Positions 38,717 to 46,605 of a DNA stretch of 64,000 nucleotides are shown here, piece after piece. The position numbers and the translations under genes were made by a program. The stretch's first letter is position 1. Every line of letters starts with the position of its first letter. The DNA is from Myxococcaceae bacterium JPH2 (GTDB lineage: Bacteria; Myxococcota; Myxococcia; Myxococcales; Myxococcaceae), in NCBI GenBank assembly GCA_016458225.1, contig JAEMGR010000034.1, positions 1 to 64,000 of the forward strand, read 5' to 3'. Under the pieces are notes generated by a model. It was not told the DNA's origin, did not search any database, and was given only the letters and a program-made list of their open reading frames with translations.

Positions 38717-39739
38717 GTGACGGAAGTGAATGCGAAGACGGAGGCCGCGGTGGCCTCGAGCAATCCGTGGAGCCGGGAGCGCGTGGAGCTGATCAAGCGC
38801 ACCATCTGCCCCCGGGGCATTGGCGAGGATGAGTTCGCCCTCTTCATCGAGCAGTGCAAGCGCAGCGGGTTGGATCCGCTGCTCAAGGAGGCCTTCTGCG
38901 TGGCGCGCCGGCAGAACACCGGCACTCGCGAGCGGCCCAACTGGACGACCAAGTACGAGTTCCAGCCGTCCGAGGCCGGCATGCTCGCCCGGGCCGAGCG
39001 CTTCCCGGACTTCAAGGGCATCCAGGCGAGCGCGGTGTTCGCCGAGGATGAGATCATCGTCGACCAGGGCAAGGGCGAGGTGGTGCATCGCTTCAACCCG
39101 GCCAAGCGCAAGGGCGCGCTCGTTGGAGCGTGGTCGCGCGTGGTCCGCGACGCGAAGCTCCCTGTCGTGGTGTGGCTCGACTTCTCTGGATACGTGCAGC
39201 AGACGCCGCTGTGGGCGCGCATCCCCACCACGATGATCGAGAAGTGCGCCCGCGTGGCGGTGCTCCGCAAGGCGTATCCCGAGGCCTTCGGCGGCCTGTA
39301 CGTCCGTGAGGAGATGCCCGCCGACGAGTTTGAGTCACTGCACGACGAGCCCGCGCCCGCGTCGGGGACCTATGAAGTGCTCGGCGCGAAGCCGGGGCCA
39401 GTGAAGGCCTCCTTCTCTCCCCTGCCGCTCACGCCACCGACCCAGGATGAGGCCGAGGCCGCGCGACTCTCCGTGGACGTGCCGTTGGCGCCTGTAGCGG
39501 AGCGAACGAGTTCCGTCCTGGTCGCGTTCGGGCCACACAAGGGAAAGACGACCACGGAGCTGACGGACTCCGAGCTGACCGAGACCATCGATCTGGCGCA
39601 CGAGAAGCTGATGGAGCAACCCAAGGCACGCTGGGCCAAGGCGATGCGCGAGAACCTCACGGCCCTGGAGGCTGAGACAGAGCTGCGCTTCCACGGCCCC
39701 ACGCCGAAGAGCACCAGCGCGAGCGCACAGGGCGCCTGA
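38717..39739 (+). CDS. bet: Phage recombination protein Bet (RecT-superfamily single-strand annealing protein)
   Basis: 340 residues. The first half matches lambda Bet: ELIKRTICPRGIGEDEFALF, CKRSGLDPLLKEAF, TTKYEFQPSEAGML, PTTMIEKCARVAVLRKAYPE. Bet anneals complementary single strands during phage recombination. The C-terminal region (about 265-335) carries FGPHKGKTTTELTDSEL, resembling the small ExoX-like C-terminal domain that starts F-G-x-x-K-G-K. The GTG at 38717 has GGAG six bases upstream; the ATG at 38711 abuts GGAG and is less likely, though it is the alternative. No exonuclease, Gam or other phage gene is present; it is flanked by tRNA genes on the opposite strand. Confidence 0.85.
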   Translation: MTEVNAKTEAAVASSNPWSRERVELIKRTICPRGIGEDEFALFIEQCKRSGLDPLLKEAFCVARRQNTGTRERPNWTTKYEFQPSEAGMLARAERFPDFKGIQASAVFAEDEIIVDQGKGEVVHRFNPAKRKGALVGAWSRVVRDAKLPVVVWLDFSGYVQQTPLWARIPTTMIEKCARVAVLRKAYPEAFGGLYVREEMPADEFESLHDEPAPASGTYEVLGAKPGPVKASFSPLPLTPPTQDEAEAARLSVDVPLAPVAERTSSVLVAFGPHKGKTTTELTDSELTETIDLAHEKLMEQPKARWAKAMRENLTALEAETELRFHGPTPKSTSASAQGA

Positions 39740-39751
39740 GAAACGAAGCAC

Positions 39752-39789
39752 GGCCCTTCCCAGAGGAGCGCAATCTTCTGGGGAGGGCC
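39752..39789 (+). terminator. Hairpin downstream of bet
   Basis: A 13-bp stem GGCCCTTCCCAGA / TCTGGGGAGGGCC with one G-T pair and a 12-nt loop, 12 nt after the stop. No U-run, so a weak or factor-assisted terminator. Confidence 0.45.
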
Positions 39790-39951
39790 TGCGCGCGTGC
39801 CCCACCGTCGCGGGCCGGGAGCGAAGAAGGCACCTGGAGAAACGGAGCGCGGTGGGATTTCTGCGGCTGGTGTTGGGATGCTCGGTCAACTTCCGTTGAC
39901 GAGCGCTCGACCCACACCGGAGTCCCGAACCACATCCGGGACTTCGAGAAG

Positions 39952-40025
39952 CGCGCCCAGAGGGACTTGAACCCCCAACCCCTGGCTTCGAAGGCCAGTG
40001 CTCTATCCAGTTGAGCTATGGACGC
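39952..40025 (-). tRNA. tRNA-Arg (UCG)
   Basis: 74 nt. Acceptor GCGTCCA/TGGGCGC, anticodon arm CTGGC-cttcgaa-GCCAG with anticodon TCG, T arm GGGGGTTCAAGTCCC. No encoded CCA. Its 3' end faces the bet gene. Confidence 0.95.
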
Positions 40026-40046
40026 AGGGCAAGGCGGGCGAAACAG

Positions 40047-40121
40047 GGCGGCCAACCGGGATCGAACCGGTAACCTCCGGAGTCACAGTCCGGCGCTCTA
40101 ACCAGTTGAGCTATGGCCGCC
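40047..40121 (-). tRNA. tRNA-His (GUG)
   Basis: 75 nt including the extra 5' G (G-1) opposite C73, diagnostic of histidine tRNA. Anticodon arm CCGGA-ctgtgac-TCCGG with anticodon GTG; T arm ACCGGTTCGATCCCGGT. It lies 21 nt upstream of tRNA-Arg(UCG). Confidence 0.96.
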
Positions 40122-40559
40122 GTCACCACGAAAACGCGGGCTTCCCTACCTCGGAACCTGGGCCCGTTCAAGGTCCAAATGTGCGATCGCTGTCGCGCAT
40201 CGTTCGGATCCTTCGCGCGGAGCATCGCCTCTCCGCACAACCCCTTGGAATCCGATGGTTTTCTTGGGCTGAGCGAGGTCGTGCCCCATCCGCGGATGGC
40301 CATCGCCCATTCCGCCAAGGCACCGCCACGCGCATCAATGACGCCAGCGAGCGCCGCATCGCGGATGCAGGGAGAAGCCGACTCAATCGTCCCGCGCTAG
40401 CCACCAGTGCCTGGCCATGCGGCGCAGCCCGAGAACGAGCCGCTCGGGCTGCCGAGAGTCGAGGTCATCCGGCAGCTGACTGGAAGGAAGGGGTTGGGTC
40501 CTGCTCCCGCCCACAGAGGCGGGAGCAGTGTCCTCAAGAATCTTCGACGCCGGGTCGAG
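40122..40559. other. Non-coding spacer between tRNA-Arg(UCU) and tRNA-His
   Basis: 438 bp without a credible coding region. It holds an 8-bp hairpin (AGCCCGAG/CTCGGGCT, 40426-40433 with 40443-40450) and the 11-bp hairpin listed at 40501-40528. Nothing else recognisable. Confidence 0.6.
40501..40528 (-). terminator. Stable hairpin downstream of tRNA-Arg(UCU)
   Basis: Perfect 11-bp stem CTGCTCCCGCC / GGCGGGAGCAG with six-base loop, 32 nt beyond the tRNA on the minus strand. No U-run; could be a terminator or a processing element. Confidence 0.4.
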
Positions 40560-40633
40560 CGCCCCAGGCAGGACTCGAACCTGCGACCCCCGGCTTAGAA
40601 GGCCGGTGCTCTATCCAGCTGAGCTACTGGAGC
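40560..40633 (-). tRNA. tRNA-Arg (UCU)
   Basis: 74 nt. Acceptor GCTCCAG/CTGGGGC with one T-G pair, anticodon arm CCGGC-cttctaa-GCCGG with anticodon TCT, T arm GCAGGTTCGAGTCCTGC. No encoded CCA. Confidence 0.95.
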
Positions 40634-40672
40634 TGGCCGCGAAATCCCTCTTCGCTACGGCTTCACTTCAAA

Positions 40673-40746
<74 letters not shown>

Positions 40747-40758
40747 AGAAGTGCGGGC

Positions 40759-40788
40759 ATTCTTGGCCCATCGTGGACGCACGCGCAA
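40759..40788 (-). promoter_or_regulatory. Candidate promoter of the tRNA cluster
   Basis: On the minus strand TTGCGC (40783-40788), an 18-nt spacer and AAGAAT (40759-40764), 12 nt before tRNA-Pro. Fits a stable-RNA promoter with a short leader. Confidence 0.35.
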
Positions 40789-40818
40789 GAGTGCAATGAC
40801 GAACGCCCGTCACCTTCC

Positions 40819-41409
40819 TCACAGCGCCAGCAGCGCGGGCCGCATCTTCGCGAAGGCCCGAGCACGGTGCGACACCGCCGTCTTTTCATCCGGGGTCATC
40901 TCCGCCATCGAGCGTCCCCCCAGCCCCTCCGCCAGGAACACCGGCTGGTACCCGAAGCCGTGCGTCCCCCGAGGGACGTGGCCAATGTGCCCATCGCACC
41001 GGCCGTGCTCGATACGCGCCTCGCCCGAGGGCGTCACCAACGCCAGCACGCACACGAAGGACGCCGTGCGCTTCGCATCCGGCACGCCCTGCAGCTCCGC
41101 GAGCAGCTTCTCGTAACGGTCCTTGTCGCTGCCCGGCGCATACCGCGCGGACAACACCCCGGGCCGCCCGTCCAGCGCATCCACGCAGAGCCCCGAGTCA
41201 TCCGCGAGCGCGGGCATCCCCGTCGCCTCCGAGTACGCTCGCGCCTTCTTCAGCGCGTTGCCCTCGAAGGTGTCCGAGTCCTCCACCGGCTCCGGAATGG
41301 GCGGCAGGTCCGCCAGGGACACCACGTCCACCGCGTCCCCCACCAGCTTGCGCAGCTCGGCGAGCTTCCCCGCGTTCGTCGTGGCGAAGAGCAGCCGCGC
41401 CTTCGTCAT
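40819..41409 (-). CDS. rdgB: Non-canonical purine NTP pyrophosphatase (RdgB/HAM1)
   Basis: 196 residues. [15 protein letters not shown] is the substrate-binding N-terminus; [24 protein letters not shown] and GFGYQPVFL complete the HAM1 pattern. It removes ITP, dITP and XTP from the nucleotide pool. Its ATG overlaps the rph stop by four bases (ATGA), the same arrangement found in many bacteria. Confidence 0.95.
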   Translation of the reverse strand: MTKARLLFATTNAGKLAELRKLVGDAVDVVSLADLPPIPEPVEDSDTFEGNALKKARAYSEATGMPALADDSGLCVDALDGRPGVLSARYAPGSDKDRYEKLLAELQGVPDAKRTASFVCVLALVTPSGEARIEHGRCDGHIGHVPRGTHGFGYQPVFLAEGLGGRSMAEMTPDEKTAVSHRARAFAKMRPALLAL

Positions 41410-42119
41410 CCCAGCACCTTGGCCTGCGCGGCGGCGAGCTGCTTGATGGCCGCCATGCCCCCATCGAGCATCGCGTCCAGCGTCTTGCGCTCGAAGAGCT
41501 TGTGCTCGGCCGTGCCCTGCACCTCGACGATGCGGCCGTCCTCGGTGGCCACGAGGTTCAAGTCCACCTCCGCCGACGAGTCCTCCTCATAGTCCAGGTC
41601 CACCCGAACCTCGCCGTTCACCACGCCCACGGACACCGCGGCCAGCGGCGTCAGCTTGGGCAGCTTCGACAGCGAGCCCTGCTTGTGCAGCGCGCGCAGC
41701 GCCAGGGACAGCGCCACGTAGGCGCCCGTGATGGAGGCCGTCCGCGTCCCGCCATCCGCCTGGATGACGTCACAGTCCAGGGTGAGGGTCCGCACGCCCA
41801 GGGTGGTCAGGTCCACCGCCGCGCGCAGCGAGCGCCCGATGAGCCGCTGAATCTCCATGGTGCGGCCGGCCTGCTTCCCCTTCGCCGCCTCGCGGTTGCT
41901 GCGCGTGTGCGTGGAGCGCGGGAGCATCCCGTACTCGGCCGTCACCCAGCCGGAGCCCTTGCCCATCAAGTGGGGCGGAACCCGGTCCTCCACCGAGCAG
42001 GTGACGAGCACCTTCGTGTGGCCGAACTCCACCTGCACGGAGCCCTCGGCATAACGGTTCACGCCAGGGGTCAGGATGACAGGGCGAAGGTCCAGCGCAC
42101 CGCGGTTGAAGGAACGCAC
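41406..42119 (-). CDS. rph: Ribonuclease PH
   Basis: 237 residues from a GTG start with GAGAGGAG 8 nt upstream. [17 protein letters not shown] and [21 protein letters not shown] are family motifs, and [18 protein letters not shown] contains the phosphorolytic site. It trims tRNA 3' ends by phosphorolysis, which fits the nearby tRNA genes that lack encoded CCA. Coupled to rdgB. Confidence 0.96.
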   Translation of the reverse strand: MRSFNRGALDLRPVILTPGVNRYAEGSVQVEFGHTKVLVTCSVEDRVPPHLMGKGSGWVTAEYGMLPRSTHTRSNREAAKGKQAGRTMEIQRLIGRSLRAAVDLTTLGVRTLTLDCDVIQADGGTRTASITGAYVALSLALRALHKQGSLSKLPKLTPLAAVSVGVVNGEVRVDLDYEEDSSAEVDLNLVATEDGRIVEVQGTAEHKLFERKTLDAMLDGGMAAIKQLAAAQAKVLG

Positions 42120-42167
42120 GGGAAGCTCCTCTCGAAAAGGGAGGCAAGAGTCGAAGCTCGCCGTTTA

Positions 42168-42977
42168 TCAGGGTGCCGGTGTGCCGGCCATGGGTTCGGC
42201 ATGGCTGGCGTCGCGCTTCCGCGTCTCTCGCAGGAACGCCAACACCCCGTCCGAGATGGCCGCGGCCAGCTTGTCCTGGTAGTCCCCACGACTCAGGCGG
42301 GCGCCCTCCTCGGGATGGGAGATGAAGCCCACCTCGACGAGGACCGCCGGCGCCTCCACGCCCATGAGGACGAAGAACGGCGCCTGCTGCACACCCCGGT
42401 CCCCTGCCCCGGTGCGAGCCACCAGCCGTGGGTGGATGGCATAGGCCAGCCGCGATGAATCCGAGTGCGCCTCCGTGCGCACCAGGTCATCCAGGATGAA
42501 CGCCAGCGTCGAGCCCCCACGCGAAGCCTTCGCCGTGGGCGCCTCCGCGTTCTCGCGATCCGCCACCGCCCGAGCCGCCTCGCCGGATGCGTTGGCGGAC
42601 AGGAAGTACGTCTCGATGCCATCCGTGCGCGCGCGCAGCCGCTTGGTGGGCATGGAGTTGGCGTGGATGGAGACGAACAGGTCCGGCTGATGCTGGTTGC
42701 TGAACTCCACGCGCGCGGACAGCGCGAGCAGCGCGTCGCTGTCACGGGTGAGGAAGACCTCGGCCCCCGCCGCCTCCAGCTTGTCGCGCAGCTTCAGCGC
42801 GACCTGCAGCGCCATGTCCTTCTCGAGGAAGGTCCCCGGACCGTGGGCCCCCTCCTTGGCTCCGCCATGTCCAGGGTCGATGACGATGCGTGCGGCGCGC
42901 TCCTTCGCCCCCGCGAGGTCCGGGACGAGGCTCAGCCACAACAGCACGAGGAGGGAGACGGTACGGCGCGGCGACAT
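42168..42977 (-). CDS. N-acetylmuramoyl-L-alanine amidase (Amidase_3)
   Basis: 269 residues. Signal peptide 1-24 (cleavage near LAGA), then an AmiC-like catalytic domain: zinc ligands in VIDPGHGG, the Glu in FLEKDM, HANSM, and the catalytic Glu in VLVEVGFISHPEEG. It cuts the amide between muramic acid and the stem peptide in the periplasm, for cell separation. There is no AMIN targeting domain. TAGCAT 10 nt before the ATG suggests a leaderless transcript. Confidence 0.92.
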   Translation of the reverse strand: MSPRRTVSLLVLLWLSLVPDLAGAKERAARIVIDPGHGGAKEGAHGPGTFLEKDMALQVALKLRDKLEAAGAEVFLTRDSDALLALSARVEFSNQHQPDLFVSIHANSMPTKRLRARTDGIETYFLSANASGEAARAVADRENAEAPTAKASRGGSTLAFILDDLVRTEAHSDSSRLAYAIHPRLVARTGAGDRGVQQAPFFVLMGVEAPAVLVEVGFISHPEEGARLSRGDYQDKLAAAISDGVLAFLRETRKRDASHAEPMAGTPAP

Positions 42978-42987
42978 ACCCGCCTGA

Positions 42988-42993
42988 ATGCTA
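42988..42993 (-). promoter_or_regulatory. -10-like TAGCAT upstream of the amidase gene
   Basis: TAGCAT on the minus strand, 10 nt before the ATG. Confidence 0.4.
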
Positions 42994-43063
42994 GCGGACC
43001 CCGGCGCAGCGAGCGAACTTACGACCCGCTCCCGGTCCTCCAGCCGACACGCGCGACCGCGCC

Positions 43064-44122
43064 TCAGCCGATGACGTCAATCCCGGGACGTCCCGCCTGG
43101 ACCTCGCCGATGAGCGCCGCGTCCACGCCCGCCTTCTCCAGCGCCGTCAGCGCCTTGAGGGCATGGCGCGCCGGCACGCTGGCCAGCAGGCCGCCGTTGG
43201 TCTGCGCGTCCGCGAGCACCCACTGGATGGGCTCGGGCAGTCCCTCGGGGAAGCGCACCTTCTTCTTCACGTGGGCCAGGTTGGACTTGGTTCCTCCCGG
43301 CACCACGCCCTGCTCGGCCAGCGCGGGAACGCCCGCGATGAGCGGGATGCGCTCCAGGTCCAGCACCGCGCGAGCCTTGGCGCCCGTCATCATCTCCAGC
43401 AGGTGCCCCAACAGCCCGAAGCCCGTCACGTCCGTGAGCGCGTTCACCTTGAAGCGTCCGGACGCGAACACCTCGCCCGCCGCCTTGTTCAGCGTGGACA
43501 TCAGCGCCACCACGCGCCGGGTCATCTCGCGCGAGGCCTCGCCGCGCTTGATGGCCGTGGTCGCGATGCCCGAGCCCAGCGGCTTCGTCAGCAGCAGCAC
43601 GTCCCCCGGCTTCGCGCCCGCGTTGGTCAGCACCTTCTTGGGGTGGACCACGCCCGTGACGGCCATGCCGTACTTCGGCTCGGGGTCCCGGATGCTGTGG
43701 CCGCCGAGGATGGGGATGCCCGCCTCGTCCGCCTTGGACTGACCGCCCGCGAGGATGCGCGACAGGACCTTCATCGGCACGCCGTCCGGGAACCCGACGA
43801 GGTTGAGCGCGAACACGGGCTTAGCGCCCATGGCGTAGATGTCCGACAGCGCGTTCGCCGCGGCGATCGCACCAAACTGAAACGGGTCGTCCACCACGGG
43901 CGGGAAGAAGTCGACCGTCTCCACCACGGCCAGGCCGGGCGTGAGGCGATAGACGGCCGCATCGTCGTGGGTCGAGAAACCCACCAGCGCTTGAGGAGTC
44001 TTCACAGTCTTCAGGTGGCGCAGGACCTGCGCCAGATCCGCGGGCCGCAGCTTCGCAGCTCAACCCGCGCAGTGACTCAATTCGGTGAGGCGTTTGGGCC
44101 TCACCGGCTTCGCGTCCGCCAT
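43064..44122 (-). CDS. selD: Selenide, water dikinase SelD, selenocysteine-containing (UGA read-through)
   Basis: 352 residues if the TGA at 44062-44060 is read as selenocysteine 21. From the ATG at 44122 the frame encodes MADAKPVRPKRLTELSHCAG-U-AAKLRPADLAQVL, which matches the SelD N-terminus where the catalytic residue is Cys or Sec followed two residues later by the essential Lys. The remainder is typical SelD: VVETVDFFPPVVDDPFQFG, GGHSIRDPEPKYG, TDVTGFGLLGHLLEM. The enzyme makes selenophosphate from selenide and ATP for selenocysteine or selenouridine synthesis. A standard call would begin at the GTG at 44005 and lose the active site. The ATG lies 11 nt after the FHA-PATAN stop, a normal operon spacing. 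Confidence 0.85.
44017..44033 (-). promoter_or_regulatory. Candidate bacterial SECIS element in selD
   Basis: GGCGCAG-GTC-CTGCGCC, a perfect 7-bp hairpin in the coding strand starting 27 nt after the UGA, apical loop 34-36 nt after it and beginning with G. This is within the 16-37-nt window of the bacterial SECIS model. The GCAGGTC core resembles the apical stem-loop of E. coli fdhF SECIS. It would recruit SelB. Confidence 0.6.
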
Positions 44123-44133
44123 GATGCCGTCCC

Positions 44134-45081
44134 CTACTCCGCGCGCACGTAGTCGCGCTTGATGAGCTGCACCACGGCCTCGGCCGTCACCACGTCATCG
44201 CCATCCGAGTGGTCCAACACCCCGCTCAGCGAGCCGTGGTTGTGCACCAGCTGGAGCACGTCCATCAGCTCGGGCGTGAGCTCCTTCAGCGGCGCGGTGA
44301 GGGGCTGCGGAAGCCGCAGCGGCGAGGCCAGGGCCGGCAGCTGCGACTGGATGCGCTTGAACTCGTCGAGCTGGCGCAGGGCGTCCATGAGGAGCGCCTC
44401 GGTGGACGAGTCCAGCTCCACCATGAACTCCTGGCTGTCCGCGGCGCGCAGCTCGAAGTCGCCCTGCTCCCAGGTGACGATGCGGTTGAAGCTCTTCTGC
44501 GGCCCCAGGTTGTGGTTCTCGTCGATGACCGCGTAGTAGACGCGGCCCTGGCGCAGGTAGATCTTCCCTTCCTGCTGGTTCGTCACCACCAGCACGCCGT
44601 TCTTCTTGGACGTGTGGAAGAGCTGGAGCAGGTCCGGCAGGGGAATCTCTTCAATCTTCCCCGTCATCGAGCTGGCCTTGGTGGTGCGCGCGGCCTGGGC
44701 GGCGGCGGCCTCCTCCAGCTTCTTCATGGCCATGCCCTCGTCCACGCTGGCGCCCTCGGCGCCCTGGTGCACGAGCTTGAGGATGGACGTGCCGATGAGG
44801 ATGCGATCCCCTTCCTTCAGGCGCGCCTGCTTGACCTTCTCACCGTTGACGAAGGTCCCGTTGGTGGAGCCCAGGTCCTCGATGGTGATCTTCCCGTCGG
44901 AGAAGAGAATCTTCGCGTGCTTGCGCGAGACCATGTCCTCCACGAGGACCATGTCCAACTCGCTGGACCGCCCCACGACGATCTGCTTGTCCAACTTCAG
45001 AGGGAACTCTCCGCCCTGGTACTTCCCGGAGATGAACTTGAGGGCGTAGGACTTCGCCGCCGAACCGCTCGGAGTGCTCAC
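44134..45081 (-). CDS. FHA domain plus DUF4388 (PATAN) protein
   Basis: 315 residues from a GTG start. Residues about 15-105 form an FHA domain (VVGRSSELDMVL, VSRKHAKI, GSTNGTFVNG) that binds phosphothreonine. A DUF4388/PATAN domain follows (about 135-235: MTGKIEEIPLPDLLQLFHTSKKNG, in pieces), then a helical C-terminus. PATAN proteins in myxobacteria and other delta-group bacteria are tied to signalling, often with Ser/Thr kinases. It sits between the TPR gene (37 nt) and selD (11 nt). Confidence 0.87.
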   Translation of the reverse strand: MSTPSGSAAKSYALKFISGKYQGGEFPLKLDKQIVVGRSSELDMVLVEDMVSRKHAKILFSDGKITIEDLGSTNGTFVNGEKVKQARLKEGDRILIGTSILKLVHQGAEGASVDEGMAMKKLEEAAAAQAARTTKASSMTGKIEEIPLPDLLQLFHTSKKNGVLVVTNQQEGKIYLRQGRVYYAVIDENHNLGPQKSFNRIVTWEQGDFELRAADSQEFMVELDSSTEALLMDALRQLDEFKRIQSQLPALASPLRLPQPLTAPLKELTPELMDVLQLVHNHGSLSGVLDHSDGDDVVTAEAVVQLIKRDYVRAE

Positions 45082-45118
45082 GGTGCCACGACCTCGATGA
45101 AGAGGGTTTCCATGGTCC

Positions 45119-45841
45119 TCAACCTACCTGCTCGGCCTTCCCCGGCTCCTTCACCAGGTTGAGGTACATCTGCGCGCTCTTGTTGCCAGGACTCCGCACC
45201 AGCACGTCCTGCCAGACCTGCACCGCCTCGTCGCGGCGCCCCGCGGAGTAGAGCGCAATCCCGTAGTTGATGCGACCTGGGATGTACGCCGGATTCTGAG
45301 CGATGACCTGCTCGTACTCGGACAGCGCGGCGTCGTTGTCGCCCGCGTCCCGCAGGGCGTTGCCGAGCTTCAGGCGGATGTCGACGAACTCGGGGAACAG
45401 CGCGAGCGCGCGACGGTACTCGTCGATGGCCCGCGACCAGAAGCCGCCGGAGGCGAACACGTCGCCGATGTCGGCGTACATGTTCGCGACCTTCTTCATC
45501 ACGTAGGGGTCGAGGTCATCCGGGCTGCCCTTCTGCCGTGCGAGGGCGGCCTGATAGACCTCCTTCGCCTCGGCGTACTTGCCCATGTCGTTGTAGATGA
45601 CCGCCAGGTTGAGCGCCGCCTCGGTGTAGGCCGGATTGAGCCTCAGCGCGGACTCGAACGCCCGCTGCGCCCGGGCGAACTGCCCCTGGTCGTGGTAGAT
45701 GATGCCGAGCATGTTGTAGACGTCCGCGAACGTCGGATTCTGCTCGACAACCTTCGCGAGATACGGCTCGGCCTGCGCGTACTGCTTCTTCTCGAAGTAG
45801 CCGCGGCCGAGGGTCAATAGCTGCTTGAGGGCTTCTTCCAT
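45119..45841 (-). CDS. Tetratricopeptide repeat protein
   Basis: 240 residues made of about six TPR units with the usual W/G/Y/A/P pattern, for example YFEKKQYAQAEPYLAKVVEQNP and MLGIIYHDQGQFARAQRAFE. No signal peptide, so probably cytoplasmic and a protein-binding scaffold. It sits directly before the FHA-PATAN gene, so the two may act together. Confidence 0.88.
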   Translation of the reverse strand: MEEALKQLLTLGRGYFEKKQYAQAEPYLAKVVEQNPTFADVYNMLGIIYHDQGQFARAQRAFESALRLNPAYTEAALNLAVIYNDMGKYAEAKEVYQAALARQKGSPDDLDPYVMKKVANMYADIGDVFASGGFWSRAIDEYRRALALFPEFVDIRLKLGNALRDAGDNDAALSEYEQVIAQNPAYIPGRINYGIALYSAGRRDEAVQVWQDVLVRSPGNKSAQMYLNLVKEPGKAEQVG

Positions 45842-45879
45842 GACTCGGCCCAGCCGGGGCCTGCCTCCGCTGCGGTAGC

Positions 45880-46605
45880 CTACATGAGCCGGAGCGAAAA
45901 CAAGAATTCATCCCCCTCGCGAACGAGCGAAAGCTCTCGCGCGCCCCGGCTGTCCACCGGTCTATCGGGGAGATCTCCTTCCAGGCGGTAGTGCTCCGTC
46001 ACGACGGCCTCGTCGCGCTCCAGTCGCGCGTACCAGGACTCCACCCCGTAGCGGCGGTGGCGCACCGCGAGCAGGTCGTCCCACTCCCGCCCTCCGCCGT
46101 CGACGACGCCTCGGGTTCCACCGTCGCCGGCCGGGGCCAGGAGCCGCGTGAGGTCCTCCGTGCTGCCCTTCTCCATCGCCCGTCGCCGCGTCTCCAGCGC
46201 GGTGACGACCGCCGCCAGTCGCGGAGCATGCGAGGTCGCGGGCACCCAGTCCCCGTTGCGCAGGACGAAGGGCACGCGCTCCACGCCGGCCGTGCTGACG
46301 GTGGTGCCTCCCAGCGCCCCTTGGAAGTCCAGGGTCGCGTACGCCTCGGCGCGCTGGCCGCCAGGGGCCACCGCCACGGTGATGCGGGAGAAGTGGTGCG
46401 TGCGCGAGGTCAGCGACGCACCCGCGCCGGGGATGGGCAGCTCCAGGCCGTCCTTCTCCGTGCGCTTGAGGGCGGTGATGATCTCCACCTCGGGGCCGCC
46501 CGCGAACCCCAGCAGGCGGGGCCCCAGCACCGCGAGCGCGACGGCGCCCGCGAGCGCGGCGATGAACAACCCACCCAGGCGGCTCCAGTCCTGCGTGCTC
46601 CTCAC
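45880..46605 (-). CDS. Hypothetical membrane-anchored protein
   Basis: 241 residues from a GTG start. One N-terminal transmembrane helix (about 11-33) and a soluble domain predicted to be mainly beta with a central helical hairpin. I do not recognise a family. The GTG overlaps the upstream bamD-like stop by four bases (GTGA), so translation is probably coupled and the proteins may share an envelope role. Confidence 0.78.
   Translation of the reverse strand: MRSTQDWSRLGGLFIAALAGAVALAVLGPRLLGFAGGPEVEIITALKRTEKDGLELPIPGAGASLTSRTHHFSRITVAVAPGGQRAEAYATLDFQGALGGTTVSTAGVERVPFVLRNGDWVPATSHAPRLAAVVTALETRRRAMEKGSTEDLTRLLAPAGDGGTRGVVDGGGREWDDLLAVRHRRYGVESWYARLERDEAVVTEHYRLEGDLPDRPVDSRGARELSLVREGDEFLFSLRLM

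Noticed and set aside
40122-40559. A small gene in the tRNA spacer (frame at 40407-40598)
   Set aside because: It runs into tRNA-Arg, lacks a ribosome binding site and has no recognisable sequence.
43064-44005. SelD starting at the GTG at 44005
   Set aside because: It would lack the catalytic residue and Lys; the upstream in-frame sequence encodes the missing conserved N-terminus across a UGA.
44060-44062. The TGA in selD as a pseudogene nonsense mutation
   Set aside because: It sits precisely at the catalytic Cys/Sec position with intact flanking motifs, a following SECIS-like hairpin and intact downstream sequence.
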